Positions 26,227-34,362 of a stretch of DNA of 64,000 nt are shown in pieces; positions within the stretch are counted from its first letter, which is position 1, and every line of letters begins with the position of its first letter. The stretch comes from Planococcus sp. CPCC 101016 (GTDB lineage: Bacteria > Bacillota > Bacilli > Bacillales_A > Planococcaceae). The stretch spans positions 96,761-160,760 of the forward strand of contig NZ_VOHB01000004.1 of the NCBI RefSeq assembly GCF_007859295.1, given 5' to 3'. The position numbers and the translations under genes are program-made. The notes beneath the pieces were generated by a model. The model had not been told where the DNA came from and searched no databases. It saw only the letters and a program-made list of their open reading frames with translations.

Positions 26227-26467
26227 GCTGGCAGCTCTATTCTCTGCAGCACTTGACCAAATTATTCAATTGCGTATTTGAGTAAAGCAAGAGACAGTCA
26301 TATAGAATTCATAAGGTGGAAACGCTATTATTTCCCTGTTGCTTCTACCTTACTGGAATTTTAAGAGTTAGTAAAGAGGCTTATTTGAATAGTCTTTCCA
26401 CTGAAAGTCAGTTGCTTCTAAGACCTTTGCGAATTTAGCTCCTCTCAAAATTCCAGCGCAAAAGAAA
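26227..26467. other. gene-free stretch with nested inverted repeats
   Basis: No protein is seen. The ends TGGAATTTTAAGAG (about 26353) and CTCTCAAAATTCCA (about 26441) are near-complementary across about 75 bases, enclosing CTTTCCACTGAAAG. A possible minus-strand promoter TTGCTT-N18-AATAAT lies at about 26263-26292. It may hold a structured RNA; this is unproven. Confidence 0.35.
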
Positions 26468-26500
26468 CAGGAAGAGGAAATCGGCGATTTCCTCTTCCTG
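26468..26500 (-). terminator. terminator of the symporter operon
   Basis: CAGGAAGAGGAAATC and complement with a T-rich minus-strand tail, 33 bases past the symporter stop. Confidence 0.85.
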
Positions 26501-26533
26501 GTTTTTATTAGAGAACCGGACAGAACTATCCGA

Positions 26534-28213
26534 TCATTTATTCACTTTGGTCTCATCAAGACTTTCTTTCATCCAAACTTCTCCGTCTCTATAAACCATT
26601 TCTTCTGGATAACGAAGATCCATAACCTCTTCCTGTGTTTCTTTTGAAGGTGCTTTAGTAGCCAATGAGACGACAATGATGGTAATGATTGCCGCTGCAG
26701 CACCAAACACTCCCGCACCTGTATCGATGATGCCAAACAATGTAAAGCCGCCATATTGGGCAGAGAAAATATAAATGAGCGTTACCGTCAAACCGACCAG
26801 CATCCCAGCAATTACACCTGGACCATTTGCGCGTCTCCACCAGACACCTAGAATTAGAGCAGGGAAAAACGTTCCGGAAGCCAAAGCGAACGCCCATGCA
26901 ACAATCTGTGTGATAGCACCCGGGGGGTCCAAGGCGACAATACCGGCAGCGACAGTCGCAATAATGATTGACCAACGGCCAACTAATAGGCGTTGTCTTT
27001 CAGTCGCTTGCGGATTGATCGAACGGTAATAAATATCCTGTGACAGAGCCGCGGAAATAGCAATCATTAAGCCGCCGGCTGTAGAGAGGGCAGCTGCCAT
27101 AGCTCCTGCCGCCATTAAACCGACAACGAAAACTCCCAGGTTCGCAATTTCGGGAGTCGCCATGACGACAATATCGCGACTGATGACCAGTTCCGACCAT
27201 TGTAGAATTCCATCTCCGTTTTGATCAGCTACGGAAAGCTGGCCCGTATTGACCCAAGATGTGGTCCATGCTGGAAGATCCGCAATTGAGGAACCAGCGA
27301 CTTGCGTCATCAAAATAAAACGGGAAAACGCAGCATAAGCGGGTGCAGAAAGATAAAGCAAGCCGATGAACAACAATGCCCATGCTCCACTCCAACGTGC
27401 TGCTTTCATAGTCGGAACTGTGTAGAAGCGGACAATAACGTGCGGAAGTCCCGCTGTTCCGGCCATCAAAGTAAACATTAAAGCTAAGAACTGCCAACGT
27501 GTCGCTTCTGTGAAAGGAACGACGTATTCTGAAATTCCCAGTTGAACATCCAGTACTTGAAGTTCACTGACAATCTGTCCGTAGGAAAGCCATGGTAAGG
27601 GGTTATTCGTAAGCTGCAGGGACATAAAGATAACCGGTATCAGATAAGCGATTATCAGCACGAGATATTGTGCAACTTGTGTCCAGGTAATTCCTTTCAT
27701 CCCCCCTAACGCTGAATAAAAGGCGATTAAAGCCACACCAATCATGGTACCGATTGCAGTATCCACTTCCAGTAAACGACCGATTACTACCCCGGATCCT
27801 GAAAGTTGACCGATGGAATAAGTAAAACTGATAATGATTGTAGCGACAGCCGCAATCAAACGGGCTGTGCTGCTTCTGTAGCGATCCCCAATAAATTCCG
27901 GCACTGTGTAACGTCCGGATTTTCTCAATTGCGGGGCAAGCAGGAAAGTCAGCAGTAAATATCCGCCAGTCCAACCCATGATATAGGCAAGGCCATCGTA
28001 GCCAAGAAGCATGACTGTCCCAGCCATCCCGATAAAGGAAGCTGCGCTCATCCAGTCAGCACCGATCGCCATTCCATTAAAGACAGCCGGTACGTTGCGT
28101 CCGGCTACATAAAAGTCCGATGTTTTTCTAGCTAAGTTATAAAAAGCGATTCCGATATATAACCCGAAGGTCGCTAAAATAAGTCCTAGCGATACAAGAA
28201 ATTGTGTATCCAC
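26534..28213 (-). CDS. sodium:solute symporter, large subunit (acetate/VC_2705-type)
   Basis: A 559-residue SSS-family permease with about 13-14 helices; ADWMSAASFIGMAG and GTAGLPHVIVRFYTVP match the ActP/VC_2705 group of monocarboxylate symporters. The partner genes upstream include a DUF4212 small subunit, which is the diagnostic pairing for this subgroup. It likely imports acetate or a similar short acid with sodium. The operon has a near-consensus promoter and a cre-like box. The substrate is inferred. Confidence 0.88.
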   Translation of the reverse strand: MDTQFLVSLGLILATFGLYIGIAFYNLARKTSDFYVAGRNVPAVFNGMAIGADWMSAASFIGMAGTVMLLGYDGLAYIMGWTGGYLLLTFLLAPQLRKSGRYTVPEFIGDRYRSSTARLIAAVATIIISFTYSIGQLSGSGVVIGRLLEVDTAIGTMIGVALIAFYSALGGMKGITWTQVAQYLVLIIAYLIPVIFMSLQLTNNPLPWLSYGQIVSELQVLDVQLGISEYVVPFTEATRWQFLALMFTLMAGTAGLPHVIVRFYTVPTMKAARWSGAWALLFIGLLYLSAPAYAAFSRFILMTQVAGSSIADLPAWTTSWVNTGQLSVADQNGDGILQWSELVISRDIVVMATPEIANLGVFVVGLMAAGAMAAALSTAGGLMIAISAALSQDIYYRSINPQATERQRLLVGRWSIIIATVAAGIVALDPPGAITQIVAWAFALASGTFFPALILGVWWRRANGPGVIAGMLVGLTVTLIYIFSAQYGGFTLFGIIDTGAGVFGAAAAIITIIVVSLATKAPSKETQEEVMDLRYPEEMVYRDGEVWMKESLDETKVNK

Positions 28214-28298
28214 TGATTTTCCCCCTTTTCAAGTCACAAGAAATTTAACCTCGTTGCTTTATCGCCTTCTTATTCTGAAGTACTTATGCAGTCGGCGA

Positions 28299-28571
28299 TC
28301 ATTTCTTCCTGTCCTGATCCAGGCCGAATTTCTTGTCGATGCGATCATTGACTATTGCATTGATGAATAATAAGAGGATGAAGATTAATACAGCGCCTTG
28401 TGCGCCCATGAAATAATGAAAAGGAAATCCGTTTACGCTGAAACCCGATAGCTCTTCTGCAAAAAAGACTACCCCGAATGACGCACTGAATCCAATAAGC
28501 AAATAGATGACTACGAGAGTTGTTCGAATACGGAAATAAGCATCTGCATCTTTCTTATCAATCTTTCTCAA
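28299..28571 (-). CDS. symporter small subunit, DUF4212
   Basis: A 90-residue protein with two helices (about 20-40 and 57-77) and the family pattern DADAYFRIRTTLV..FGVVFFAEEL..GFPFHYFMGAQGA. It pairs with the downstream SSS large subunit. The preferred start is a TTG with GGGGTGA six bases upstream, giving MRKIDKKDADAYFR as in relatives; an in-frame ATG 18 bases upstream has no ribosome site. Confidence 0.82.
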   Translation of the reverse strand: MRKIDKKDADAYFRIRTTLVVIYLLIGFSASFGVVFFAEELSGFSVNGFPFHYFMGAQGAVLIFILLLFINAIVNDRIDKKFGLDQDRKK

Positions 28572-28616
28572 GAATTTCACCCCATTCATTTAATGATGAG
28601 CCGGTTACTTTATCGA

Positions 28617-28802
28617 TCATCCTTTCAAGTAAAAGATGAAACGGATTGTTTCCATGAAAGGCAGCGGAACCATGATGATTTTCACTAACATAAAAGCGAA
28701 AATCGAGCCAAAAGGCACTAAAAAGAAAAGCGGCTTTCGCTTTTTCAAACCTGCTACGACAGATAACACGGTAATTAAACCAAAAGCAAGTACCCAGATC
28801 AT
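28617..28802 (-). CDS. small two-helix membrane protein of the symporter operon
   Basis: A 61-residue hydrophobic protein, MIWVLAFGLITVLSVVAG then KKRKPLFF and a second helix. The ATG follows AAAGGGGGA. It is the first gene of the symporter operon, 45 bases before the DUF4212 gene. No function is known; a regulatory or assembly role with the symporter is inferred from position. Confidence 0.7.
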   Translation of the reverse strand: MIWVLAFGLITVLSVVAGLKKRKPLFFLVPFGSIFAFMLVKIIMVPLPFMETIRFIFYLKG

Positions 28803-28821
28803 TTAAATCCCCCTTTAAAAT

Positions 28822-28837
28822 ATGAAAGCGCCGTCAT
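28822..28837. promoter_or_regulatory. cre-like box in the symporter leader
   Basis: ATGAAAGCGCCGTCAT matches the cre consensus with one mismatch and lies about 80 bases downstream of the predicted start point, where bound CcpA could act as a roadblock. Confidence 0.4.
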
Positions 28838-28921
28838 TCCAAGGATGTATAGCTCTTCCAAAATTAACTTTTTAACGCCCCCTTACCAAAATTAGTATTT
28901 TTTAACACATTACATTATTTA

Positions 28922-28950
28922 ATTATTCTAAACTTTCGAACTATTGTCAA
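28922..28950 (-). promoter_or_regulatory. sigma-A promoter of the symporter operon
   Basis: TTGACA (28945-28950), 17-base spacer, AATAAT (28922-28927). Transcription would start about 110 bases before the first gene, leaving a leader with the cre-like box. Confidence 0.75.
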
Positions 28951-29050
28951 CAGTTTCTTTTAGGCATAAAGGATATTAAGAAATGAATAAAAAAAGAAAA
29001 GGACGCCCGTTCAAGCAGCGACTCACTTAAACAGACTCCCTTTCAATTTA

Positions 29051-29073
29051 CTGTTGATCAAATAGATCAACAG
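29051..29073 (-). terminator. weak hairpin after the double-GNAT gene
   Basis: CTGTTGATC and its perfect complement with a 5-base loop; the tail has few T, so the strength is uncertain. Confidence 0.4.
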
Positions 29074-29090
29074 AAACTTATATTTCCCTT

Positions 29091-30083
29091 TTACTCACCA
29101 TGTGCCCAGGCAATTCGCGGGTCAATTTTTCTCGTCATCCTTACCATGACGGGCTGAAATCCCATTCGTGGCCAGAAATAAGAGGCTAGTTGGTTTGGAG
29201 TGTGCCAATCCGCAAAAATATAATCAAATCCTTGCTTTTTCATTTCACTAAAGCAATGATTTGCCAACGCACGCCCCACTCCTTTTCCACGAAGGTCGGG
29301 ATTTGTGGAGGCTGCGGGCAGCTCTGCACAATTCTCAGGGATCACGAGGCTCATCCGATCTTCTTTACGGAAGTACACGTGAAATCCTGCTATCTGGTCT
29401 CCTTGTTCGGCCATCCATAAATAAGCATCCTGATCCTCAGTCAATGCCTCATAACTTTCCTGGACGTCTTCCATCGTTTCCCGTGTAATAGGCATCCAGG
29501 AAGGAGCCGCGGCTTGATGGATGCTGTTCCACATTGCCATTTTTTTCAACAGAGGCGCGTCTTCTCTGTCCCCTTTTCTAAACTCCAACTTTGGCAGGGC
29601 ACCATTTTTCGGTTCAAAATCATCGAGAGACAGAATGCCATATTTCTGGTCGAAACCGAACGATTGATCCAGCCATTGATCAATAACCACTTCATTGCCA
29701 AGCGGCGCCATCAGCATGTGGTGAAAATAACCATGCTTGACCCATTCTGCTCCAGCATCTGCATACAACAGCCTTAATAGCCGAGGGTTTTCATGTTCGC
29801 TGATTGCAATGGACTCATAATCCATCCACACATAGCGTCCATGCTTCGCATCTTCCTTAAACTCATAAAGCAGGTAGCCAATAACATCAATGCCTCTCAC
29901 GGCCACAATACCATTAATAAAAGGACGTTCCAATATTTTTCGCAAGACTTCTTCAGTATCATCAATTTCTTCAAATCTTTCAGGCAAAAAGTTGAAAATT
30001 TTCCGTTCACGTTCATGCCGCTTAGCAAGCAGCACCGACATCTGACGAATATGCTTTTCTTCCATTCCCATAATTTGAATCAT
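29091..30083 (-). CDS. GNAT acetyltransferase, double-domain
   Basis: A 330-residue protein of two GNAT-like halves: a degenerate N-terminal half (to about 155) and a C-terminal half with the acetyl-CoA motif NPDLRGKGVGRALANHC and NQLASYFWPRMGF. The substrate is unknown. The start follows AGAGGAGTGA, which lies across the stop codon of the Dph6-like gene six bases upstream, so the two genes are likely co-translated. Confidence 0.78.
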   Translation of the reverse strand: MIQIMGMEEKHIRQMSVLLAKRHERERKIFNFLPERFEEIDDTEEVLRKILERPFINGIVAVRGIDVIGYLLYEFKEDAKHGRYVWMDYESIAISEHENPRLLRLLYADAGAEWVKHGYFHHMLMAPLGNEVVIDQWLDQSFGFDQKYGILSLDDFEPKNGALPKLEFRKGDREDAPLLKKMAMWNSIHQAAAPSWMPITRETMEDVQESYEALTEDQDAYLWMAEQGDQIAGFHVYFRKEDRMSLVIPENCAELPAASTNPDLRGKGVGRALANHCFSEMKKQGFDYIFADWHTPNQLASYFWPRMGFQPVMVRMTRKIDPRIAWAHGE

Positions 30084-30089
30084 CCAAGA

Positions 30090-30752
30090 TCACTCCTCTG
30101 AATGAAGTTTCACTTTCAATATTCCATAGTCGCCAGCTCTCATTTTTTCACCAAACCGGACAGGAACCGGCTCTACAAAAATAGGGCCATCGACAATTAT
30201 TGTATGGAATTCCCCTTCTTCTCCACAGGCATCCACGCCCGCAGCTTCGAGTTCATCGATTAATTCATTCGTAAACTCGCGTCCTAAAAAGCGCTCATCC
30301 AAGCGCTTTGTATCAACCACTGTGATAACAGCCCGGAAGCCCTCATTAATTAATTCCTTTAATAATTTTTTACGCGGTTCCTGCCACAGCGGATGGCTGA
30401 CACCCATGTTCGCTTGTGCACTGACCTTTTGCACCCATTCCAAATGATCTTGCAAATCGATGTCACCATACACGCCCATGTCAATTCCCTGTGCCTTAAA
30501 GTTCTTCAACTGTTTGATAAATTCTTTTTCATACCCTGACCAACTTGCCTTTCCTATAACCAGTGGCAAGCCCATCCGCTCGGCCTGGGCTTCCATCACT
30601 TCAATTGGAAGACCGTGCGATCTTGATTTGGTGCCATCCTCTTCAAACATCGTGAATAACGCCAATGGCACATGCCCTTCTAGTACTGCGCGGTAATAAG
30701 CAAGCGCTGAATCTTTTCCGCCGCTCCATGACATAATAAATGAATTTTGCAT
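30090..30752 (-). CDS. Dph6-related adenine-nucleotide alpha hydrolase (ATP-grasp-independent ATPase, PF01902)
   Basis: A 220-residue protein with the PP-loop SWSGGKDSALAYYRA at 9-23, then GVYGDIDLQDHLEWV and CGEEGEFHTIIVDGP, the hallmark of the diphthamide synthase (Dph6/MJ0570) family. Bacteria lack diphthamide, so the actual amidation or adenylation target is unknown. The ATG follows AAGAGGTG. It is the first gene of a pair with the double-GNAT protein. Confidence 0.85.
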   Translation of the reverse strand: MQNSFIMSWSGGKDSALAYYRAVLEGHVPLALFTMFEEDGTKSRSHGLPIEVMEAQAERMGLPLVIGKASWSGYEKEFIKQLKNFKAQGIDMGVYGDIDLQDHLEWVQKVSAQANMGVSHPLWQEPRKKLLKELINEGFRAVITVVDTKRLDERFLGREFTNELIDELEAAGVDACGEEGEFHTIIVDGPIFVEPVPVRFGEKMRAGDYGILKVKLHSEE

Positions 30753-30920
30753 AATACACCTCTTTTTTATAATTCCCTGTTGCTGTAGTTAGTTCGCCAT
30801 AACAAGTTGAAAATCCTTTTGAGCAGAATAAATTTGGCGCCTCTACCTGTTGATTTCATACTTCAAACAACTAAGTGTTTTCCAAAATGTAACAGTTTTT
30901 CTTATATCGTACTCTTTTCA

Positions 30921-30946
30921 GTTTAACACGCTGAAGTACAGGGAAA
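30921..30946 (+). promoter_or_regulatory. candidate sigma-B promoter of aldA
   Basis: GTTTAA (exact -35), 14-base spacer, GGGAAA. The predicted start would lie just before the ribosome site AAAGGAGG at 30961. Confidence 0.45.
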
Positions 30947-30975
30947 ACTTTATTAAATACAAAGGAGGCAGACAG

Positions 30976-32424
30976 ATGCAACAGCACCAATTATACGTAA
31001 ATGGCAAGTATACCGATTCCTCTGGAACAGAATGGATTGACATCATAAACCCCTCGACAGAAGAAGTGATTTCGCAAATTCCAAAAGGCACTAAAGAAGA
31101 TGTCGACCGCGCCGTGGATGCTGCTTTTCAAGCACAAAAAGCCTGGGAACTTACACCGAACATTGAACGCGGCAAAATTGTCCGTAAACTTGGCGACAAA
31201 ATCGCGGAAAAACGTGATACGTTTATAGATCTTCTCCAGGAAGAACAGGGAAAAAGCTATGAATTGGCAAGTGGTGAAGTCGATCTTGCCATTGATTATT
31301 TTCATTACATGTCTGAATGGGCACGGCGGATCGAAGGCGAGATTGTGCCGAGCGACCGGCCGAATGAAAATATCTTTATCTACAAAAAGCCGATTGGTGT
31401 CGTAGCCGGCATCGTACCCTGGAATTTCCCGGTTTTCATTCTTGCGAGAAAAGTAGCGACCGCCCTCGTCACTGGTTGTACGATTGTTTTAAAACCAAGT
31501 CAGCAAACACCCAACACTGCCATGGAATTCACGAAAATCATCGACGGCATGAAAGAAATTCCAGCAGGTGTCTACAATGTCGTAACAGGGACAGGATCCG
31601 AAATCGGCAATGCACTTGCATCCCATGAAAAAGTGCAGTTGGTTACCATGACGGGCAGTGTCCCGGCAGGCACAAAAGTTATGGAAGCTGCTGCGCAGAA
31701 TATCACCAAGGTCAATTTGGAATTAGGCGGCAAGGCTCCGGCCATCGTTACTCAAAACGCAGACCTCGACTTGGCAGCTGAAGCGATCGCCACTTCCCGA
31801 TTAGCAAATAACGGGCAGGCTTGCACAAACGCTGAACGAGTATATGTCCACGACAGCGTAGCGGAAGAATTCACGAAAAAACTCACCGCTGTTTTTGAAT
31901 CAAAAACATTGGGAGATCCACGTCAGGACAAAGAAGCAGACATGGGGCCGCTTGTCAGCCAGGACCGTCTTGATACGGTGCATGAAATGGTTACACAAGC
32001 CGTGTCAGAAGGCGCAACTGTTGCAACCGGCGGTGAACGAGACAACAGCCGTTCCGGCTTTTTCTACAAACCTACGCTGCTGACAAATGTAAATCACCAA
32101 TCCGCCATTATCCGGGATGAAATTTTCGGTCCTGTATTGCCGGTAACGACTTACAGTACGTTGCAGGAAGCCATCGAAAAGGCCAATGACACAGAATACG
32201 GCCTGTCATCTGCCGTCTATACAAACGATTTGAATGAAGCCATGCAGGTCGTCAACGAAATGAAATTCGGCGAAACTTACGTGAATCGCGAAAACTTTGA
32301 AGCGATTCAAGGCTATCACGCCGGAATGCGCAAGTCAGGACTTGGCGGAGCGGATGGCAAACACGGAATGGAAGATTTCCTGGTCACGCAAGTTGTCTAT
32401 ATGCAGTATAAAAACGGTAAATAA
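30976..32424 (+). CDS. aldA: aldehyde dehydrogenase, AldA-like
   Basis: A 482-residue NAD-dependent aldehyde dehydrogenase: PWNFPVF, NLELGGKAPAIV with the general-base Glu, catalytic Cys in NNGQACTNAERVYVH, and the AldA-type C-terminus FEAIQGYHAGMRKSGLGGAD. Closest in pattern to lactaldehyde/glycolaldehyde dehydrogenase. The start is the ATG eight bases after AAAGGAGG; an upstream in-frame ATG has no site. It is monocistronic with a strong terminator and a candidate sigma-B promoter, suggesting a stress-linked aldehyde-clearing role. Confidence 0.9.
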   Translation: MQQHQLYVNGKYTDSSGTEWIDIINPSTEEVISQIPKGTKEDVDRAVDAAFQAQKAWELTPNIERGKIVRKLGDKIAEKRDTFIDLLQEEQGKSYELASGEVDLAIDYFHYMSEWARRIEGEIVPSDRPNENIFIYKKPIGVVAGIVPWNFPVFILARKVATALVTGCTIVLKPSQQTPNTAMEFTKIIDGMKEIPAGVYNVVTGTGSEIGNALASHEKVQLVTMTGSVPAGTKVMEAAAQNITKVNLELGGKAPAIVTQNADLDLAAEAIATSRLANNGQACTNAERVYVHDSVAEEFTKKLTAVFESKTLGDPRQDKEADMGPLVSQDRLDTVHEMVTQAVSEGATVATGGERDNSRSGFFYKPTLLTNVNHQSAIIRDEIFGPVLPVTTYSTLQEAIEKANDTEYGLSSAVYTNDLNEAMQVVNEMKFGETYVNRENFEAIQGYHAGMRKSGLGGADGKHGMEDFLVTQVVYMQYKNGK

Positions 32425-32430
32425 ACGAAA

Positions 32431-32470
32431 GCAAAAACACTCGCTCATGAAAACGAGCGAGTGTTTTTGC
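32431..32470 (+). terminator. aldA terminator
   Basis: A 16-bp perfect stem (GCAAAAACACTCGCTC) with an 8-base loop and TTTTTG on the 3' arm. Confidence 0.9.
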
Positions 32471-32503
32471 AGTGACTTAGTTTGTTGAAGCACACCAATA
32501 GAA

Positions 32504-32529
32504 AAGCGGCTGAGAGTTCTCAGCCGCTT
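32504..32529 (-). terminator. 26-bp terminator hairpin, distal copy
   Basis: AAGCGGCTGAGA and complement, identical to 32863-32888. On the minus strand this copy keeps the T-rich tail (TTTTCTATTGG), so it is the original 3' end of the fumC terminator, now separated from the gene by element B2. Confidence 0.8.
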
Positions 32530-32862
32530 GATCTTGTAGACAAAAGAATATACATCTCACTAAACGAATGAAACTTTATTTCATCTTACTTCCACCGGAT
32601 CCTGCGCTCCAGGCGGACGCGTTCCGCGGGCTCGCACCGAACTAACTCGGACTGGCGCCCGAGTGGATTTCGGCGCTTCGCTATCCCGCAGGAAGCGAGT
32701 CGGGCTGTGCCTGACTCGTTTGCGACGAAGCAGCGCAGCGATGCAGGAGCATGTGTTTTTCCAGTGACGAGGAGGCTGAAGCTGAGCCCACGGAATGCGA
32801 AGTGGCCAGCCCGGTTGGCTTATACATCCTATTCATTTTAATTTGACTTTGTCTATAGTCTG
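32530..32862. repeat. non-coding element B2 (333 bp), candidate non-autonomous mobile element
   Basis: Closely similar to B1 along its length but without B1's inner 261 bp. The left end reads CTTGTAGACAAAAG, and the right end ACTTTGTCTATAGTC; the core TAGACAAA is inverted between ends. Contains hairpins such as GAGTCGGGC-TGT-GCCTGACTC. No coding potential is recognised. It is bracketed by an identical 26-bp direct repeat, which is a terminator hairpin. Confidence 0.7.
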
Positions 32863-32888
32863 AAGCGGCTGAGAGTTCTCAGCCGCTT
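32863..32888 (-). terminator. 26-bp terminator hairpin, proximal copy (fumC)
   Basis: Same 26 bases as 32504-32529, ten bases past the fumC stop. On the minus strand it is followed by CAGACTATAG of element B2, not by T residues, so it is a stem without its tail. Confidence 0.75.
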
Positions 32889-32897
32889 TTGCCTTTT

Positions 32898-34280
32898 TTA
32901 TTTTCCGACCATATTTTCCGGTTTAACCCATTCGTCAAACTGATCAGCAGTCAGATGTCCGCTGTTTACAGCAGATTCTTTCAAAGTTGTACCGTCTTTA
33001 TGCGCTTGCTTGGCAATTGCCGCCGCTTTTTCGTATCCGATATGCGGATTTAATGCTGTAACAAGCATCAAGGAGTTGCTGACATGATTTTGAATAACGT
33101 CCAGATTGGCTTCGATGCCTACTGCACAATGATCATTAAAACTGATTAAGCTGTCTGTCAAAAGACGGACAGATTGCAGGAAGTTGTATGCGATCACTGG
33201 CTTGAATACATTCAGTTCAAAGTTCCCCTGGCTTGCCGAGAAGCCGATTGTTGCGTCATTGCCCATAACTTGAGCCGCCACCATCGTCAATGCTTCGCTT
33301 TGCGTCGGGTTTACTTTTCCTGGCATAATCGAGCTTCCCGGTTCGTTTGCAGGAATTGTAATTTCACCGATTCCGCTTCGAGGACCGCTTGCCAACCAGC
33401 GTACATCATTGGCAATCTTCATTGCATCTGCTGCAAGTGCTTTGATGGCACCGTGTGTATAAACCATTTCGTCGTGGCTCGTCAATGCATGGAATTTGTT
33501 TTCAGCAGAAGTGAAAGAAGTTCCTACTGCTTCACTGATGAATTCAGCAACAGAAGGTCCGAATGTCGGATCGGCATTGATGCCTGTTCCTACTGCAGTA
33601 CCTCCGATTGCCAATTCACGCATATGTTCAACGCTTTCGCGAATCATGCGCTCGCTTTTTTCAAGCATATGCTTCCAGCCGCTGATTTCCTGGCCAAGTG
33701 TCAAGGGTGTTGCATCCTGCAGATGTGTGCGCCCAATTTTGATGACATCGTCGAATTGCTGCGCTTTTTCATCCAAAGTTGCCTTCAGCTTTTGAACAGC
33801 AGGCACCAGGTTTTCAGTCACTGCCAAAACTCCCGCTACGTGCATCGCTGTGGGATATGTATCATTGGAGCTTTGAGACATATTCACATCGTCGTTCGGA
33901 TGAAGTTTTTCATCGGAATTTTGTTCCGCCAATAGTTCATTGCCGCGGCGCGCCAGAACTTCGTTCATGTTCATATTGGATTGTGTACCGCTCCCAGTCT
34001 GCCAAACAACTAACGGGAAATGATCATTCCATTTTCCTTCAATCACTTCATTCGCTGCAAGTTCAACAGCTTTCATTTTTGCTTCAGACAATTTCCCCAG
34101 TTTATGGTTTGCTTTAGCTGTCGCTTTTTTCAGTTGGGCAAAGGCCATGACAACTTCATGCGGCATACGTTCTGTACCGATTTCAAAGTTCTGTACGCTG
34201 CGCTGAGTTTGAGCGCCCCACATTTTATCCGCTTCAACTTGAATTTCACCGATGGTATCTTTTTCTGTCCGATACTGCAT
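32898..34280 (-). CDS. fumC: class II fumarate hydratase
   Basis: A 460-residue TCA-cycle enzyme interconverting fumarate and malate. Signature [27 protein letters not shown] and [16 protein letters not shown] are all present and the length is normal. The ATG with GGAG eight bases upstream is preferred; a GTG nine bases earlier is in frame but overlaps the site. Monocistronic. Its terminator carries the B2 insertion described separately. Confidence 0.95.
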   Translation of the reverse strand: MQYRTEKDTIGEIQVEADKMWGAQTQRSVQNFEIGTERMPHEVVMAFAQLKKATAKANHKLGKLSEAKMKAVELAANEVIEGKWNDHFPLVVWQTGSGTQSNMNMNEVLARRGNELLAEQNSDEKLHPNDDVNMSQSSNDTYPTAMHVAGVLAVTENLVPAVQKLKATLDEKAQQFDDVIKIGRTHLQDATPLTLGQEISGWKHMLEKSERMIRESVEHMRELAIGGTAVGTGINADPTFGPSVAEFISEAVGTSFTSAENKFHALTSHDEMVYTHGAIKALAADAMKIANDVRWLASGPRSGIGEITIPANEPGSSIMPGKVNPTQSEALTMVAAQVMGNDATIGFSASQGNFELNVFKPVIAYNFLQSVRLLTDSLISFNDHCAVGIEANLDVIQNHVSNSLMLVTALNPHIGYEKAAAIAKQAHKDGTTLKESAVNSGHLTADQFDEWVKPENMVGK

Positions 34281-34362
34281 TCCATTCACTCCAATTCTGC
34301 TGTTTATGTATACTTCTTTTCTATTATAACCATATTTGGCCGCAAAAGAGCGACCTTTGCAG

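Noticed and set aside
25794-26252. Longer (152-codon) version of the minus-strand gene starting at a GTG
   Set aside because: The added 41 codons cross a strong terminator hairpin and an AT-rich leader, and the GTG has no ribosome site; the TTG at 26129 is better.
26311-26345. T-box-like string AAGGTGGAAACGC on the plus strand
   Set aside because: It resembles part of the T-box AGGGTGGNACCGCG, but lacks the ACC core and there is no downstream plus-strand gene or following terminator pair.
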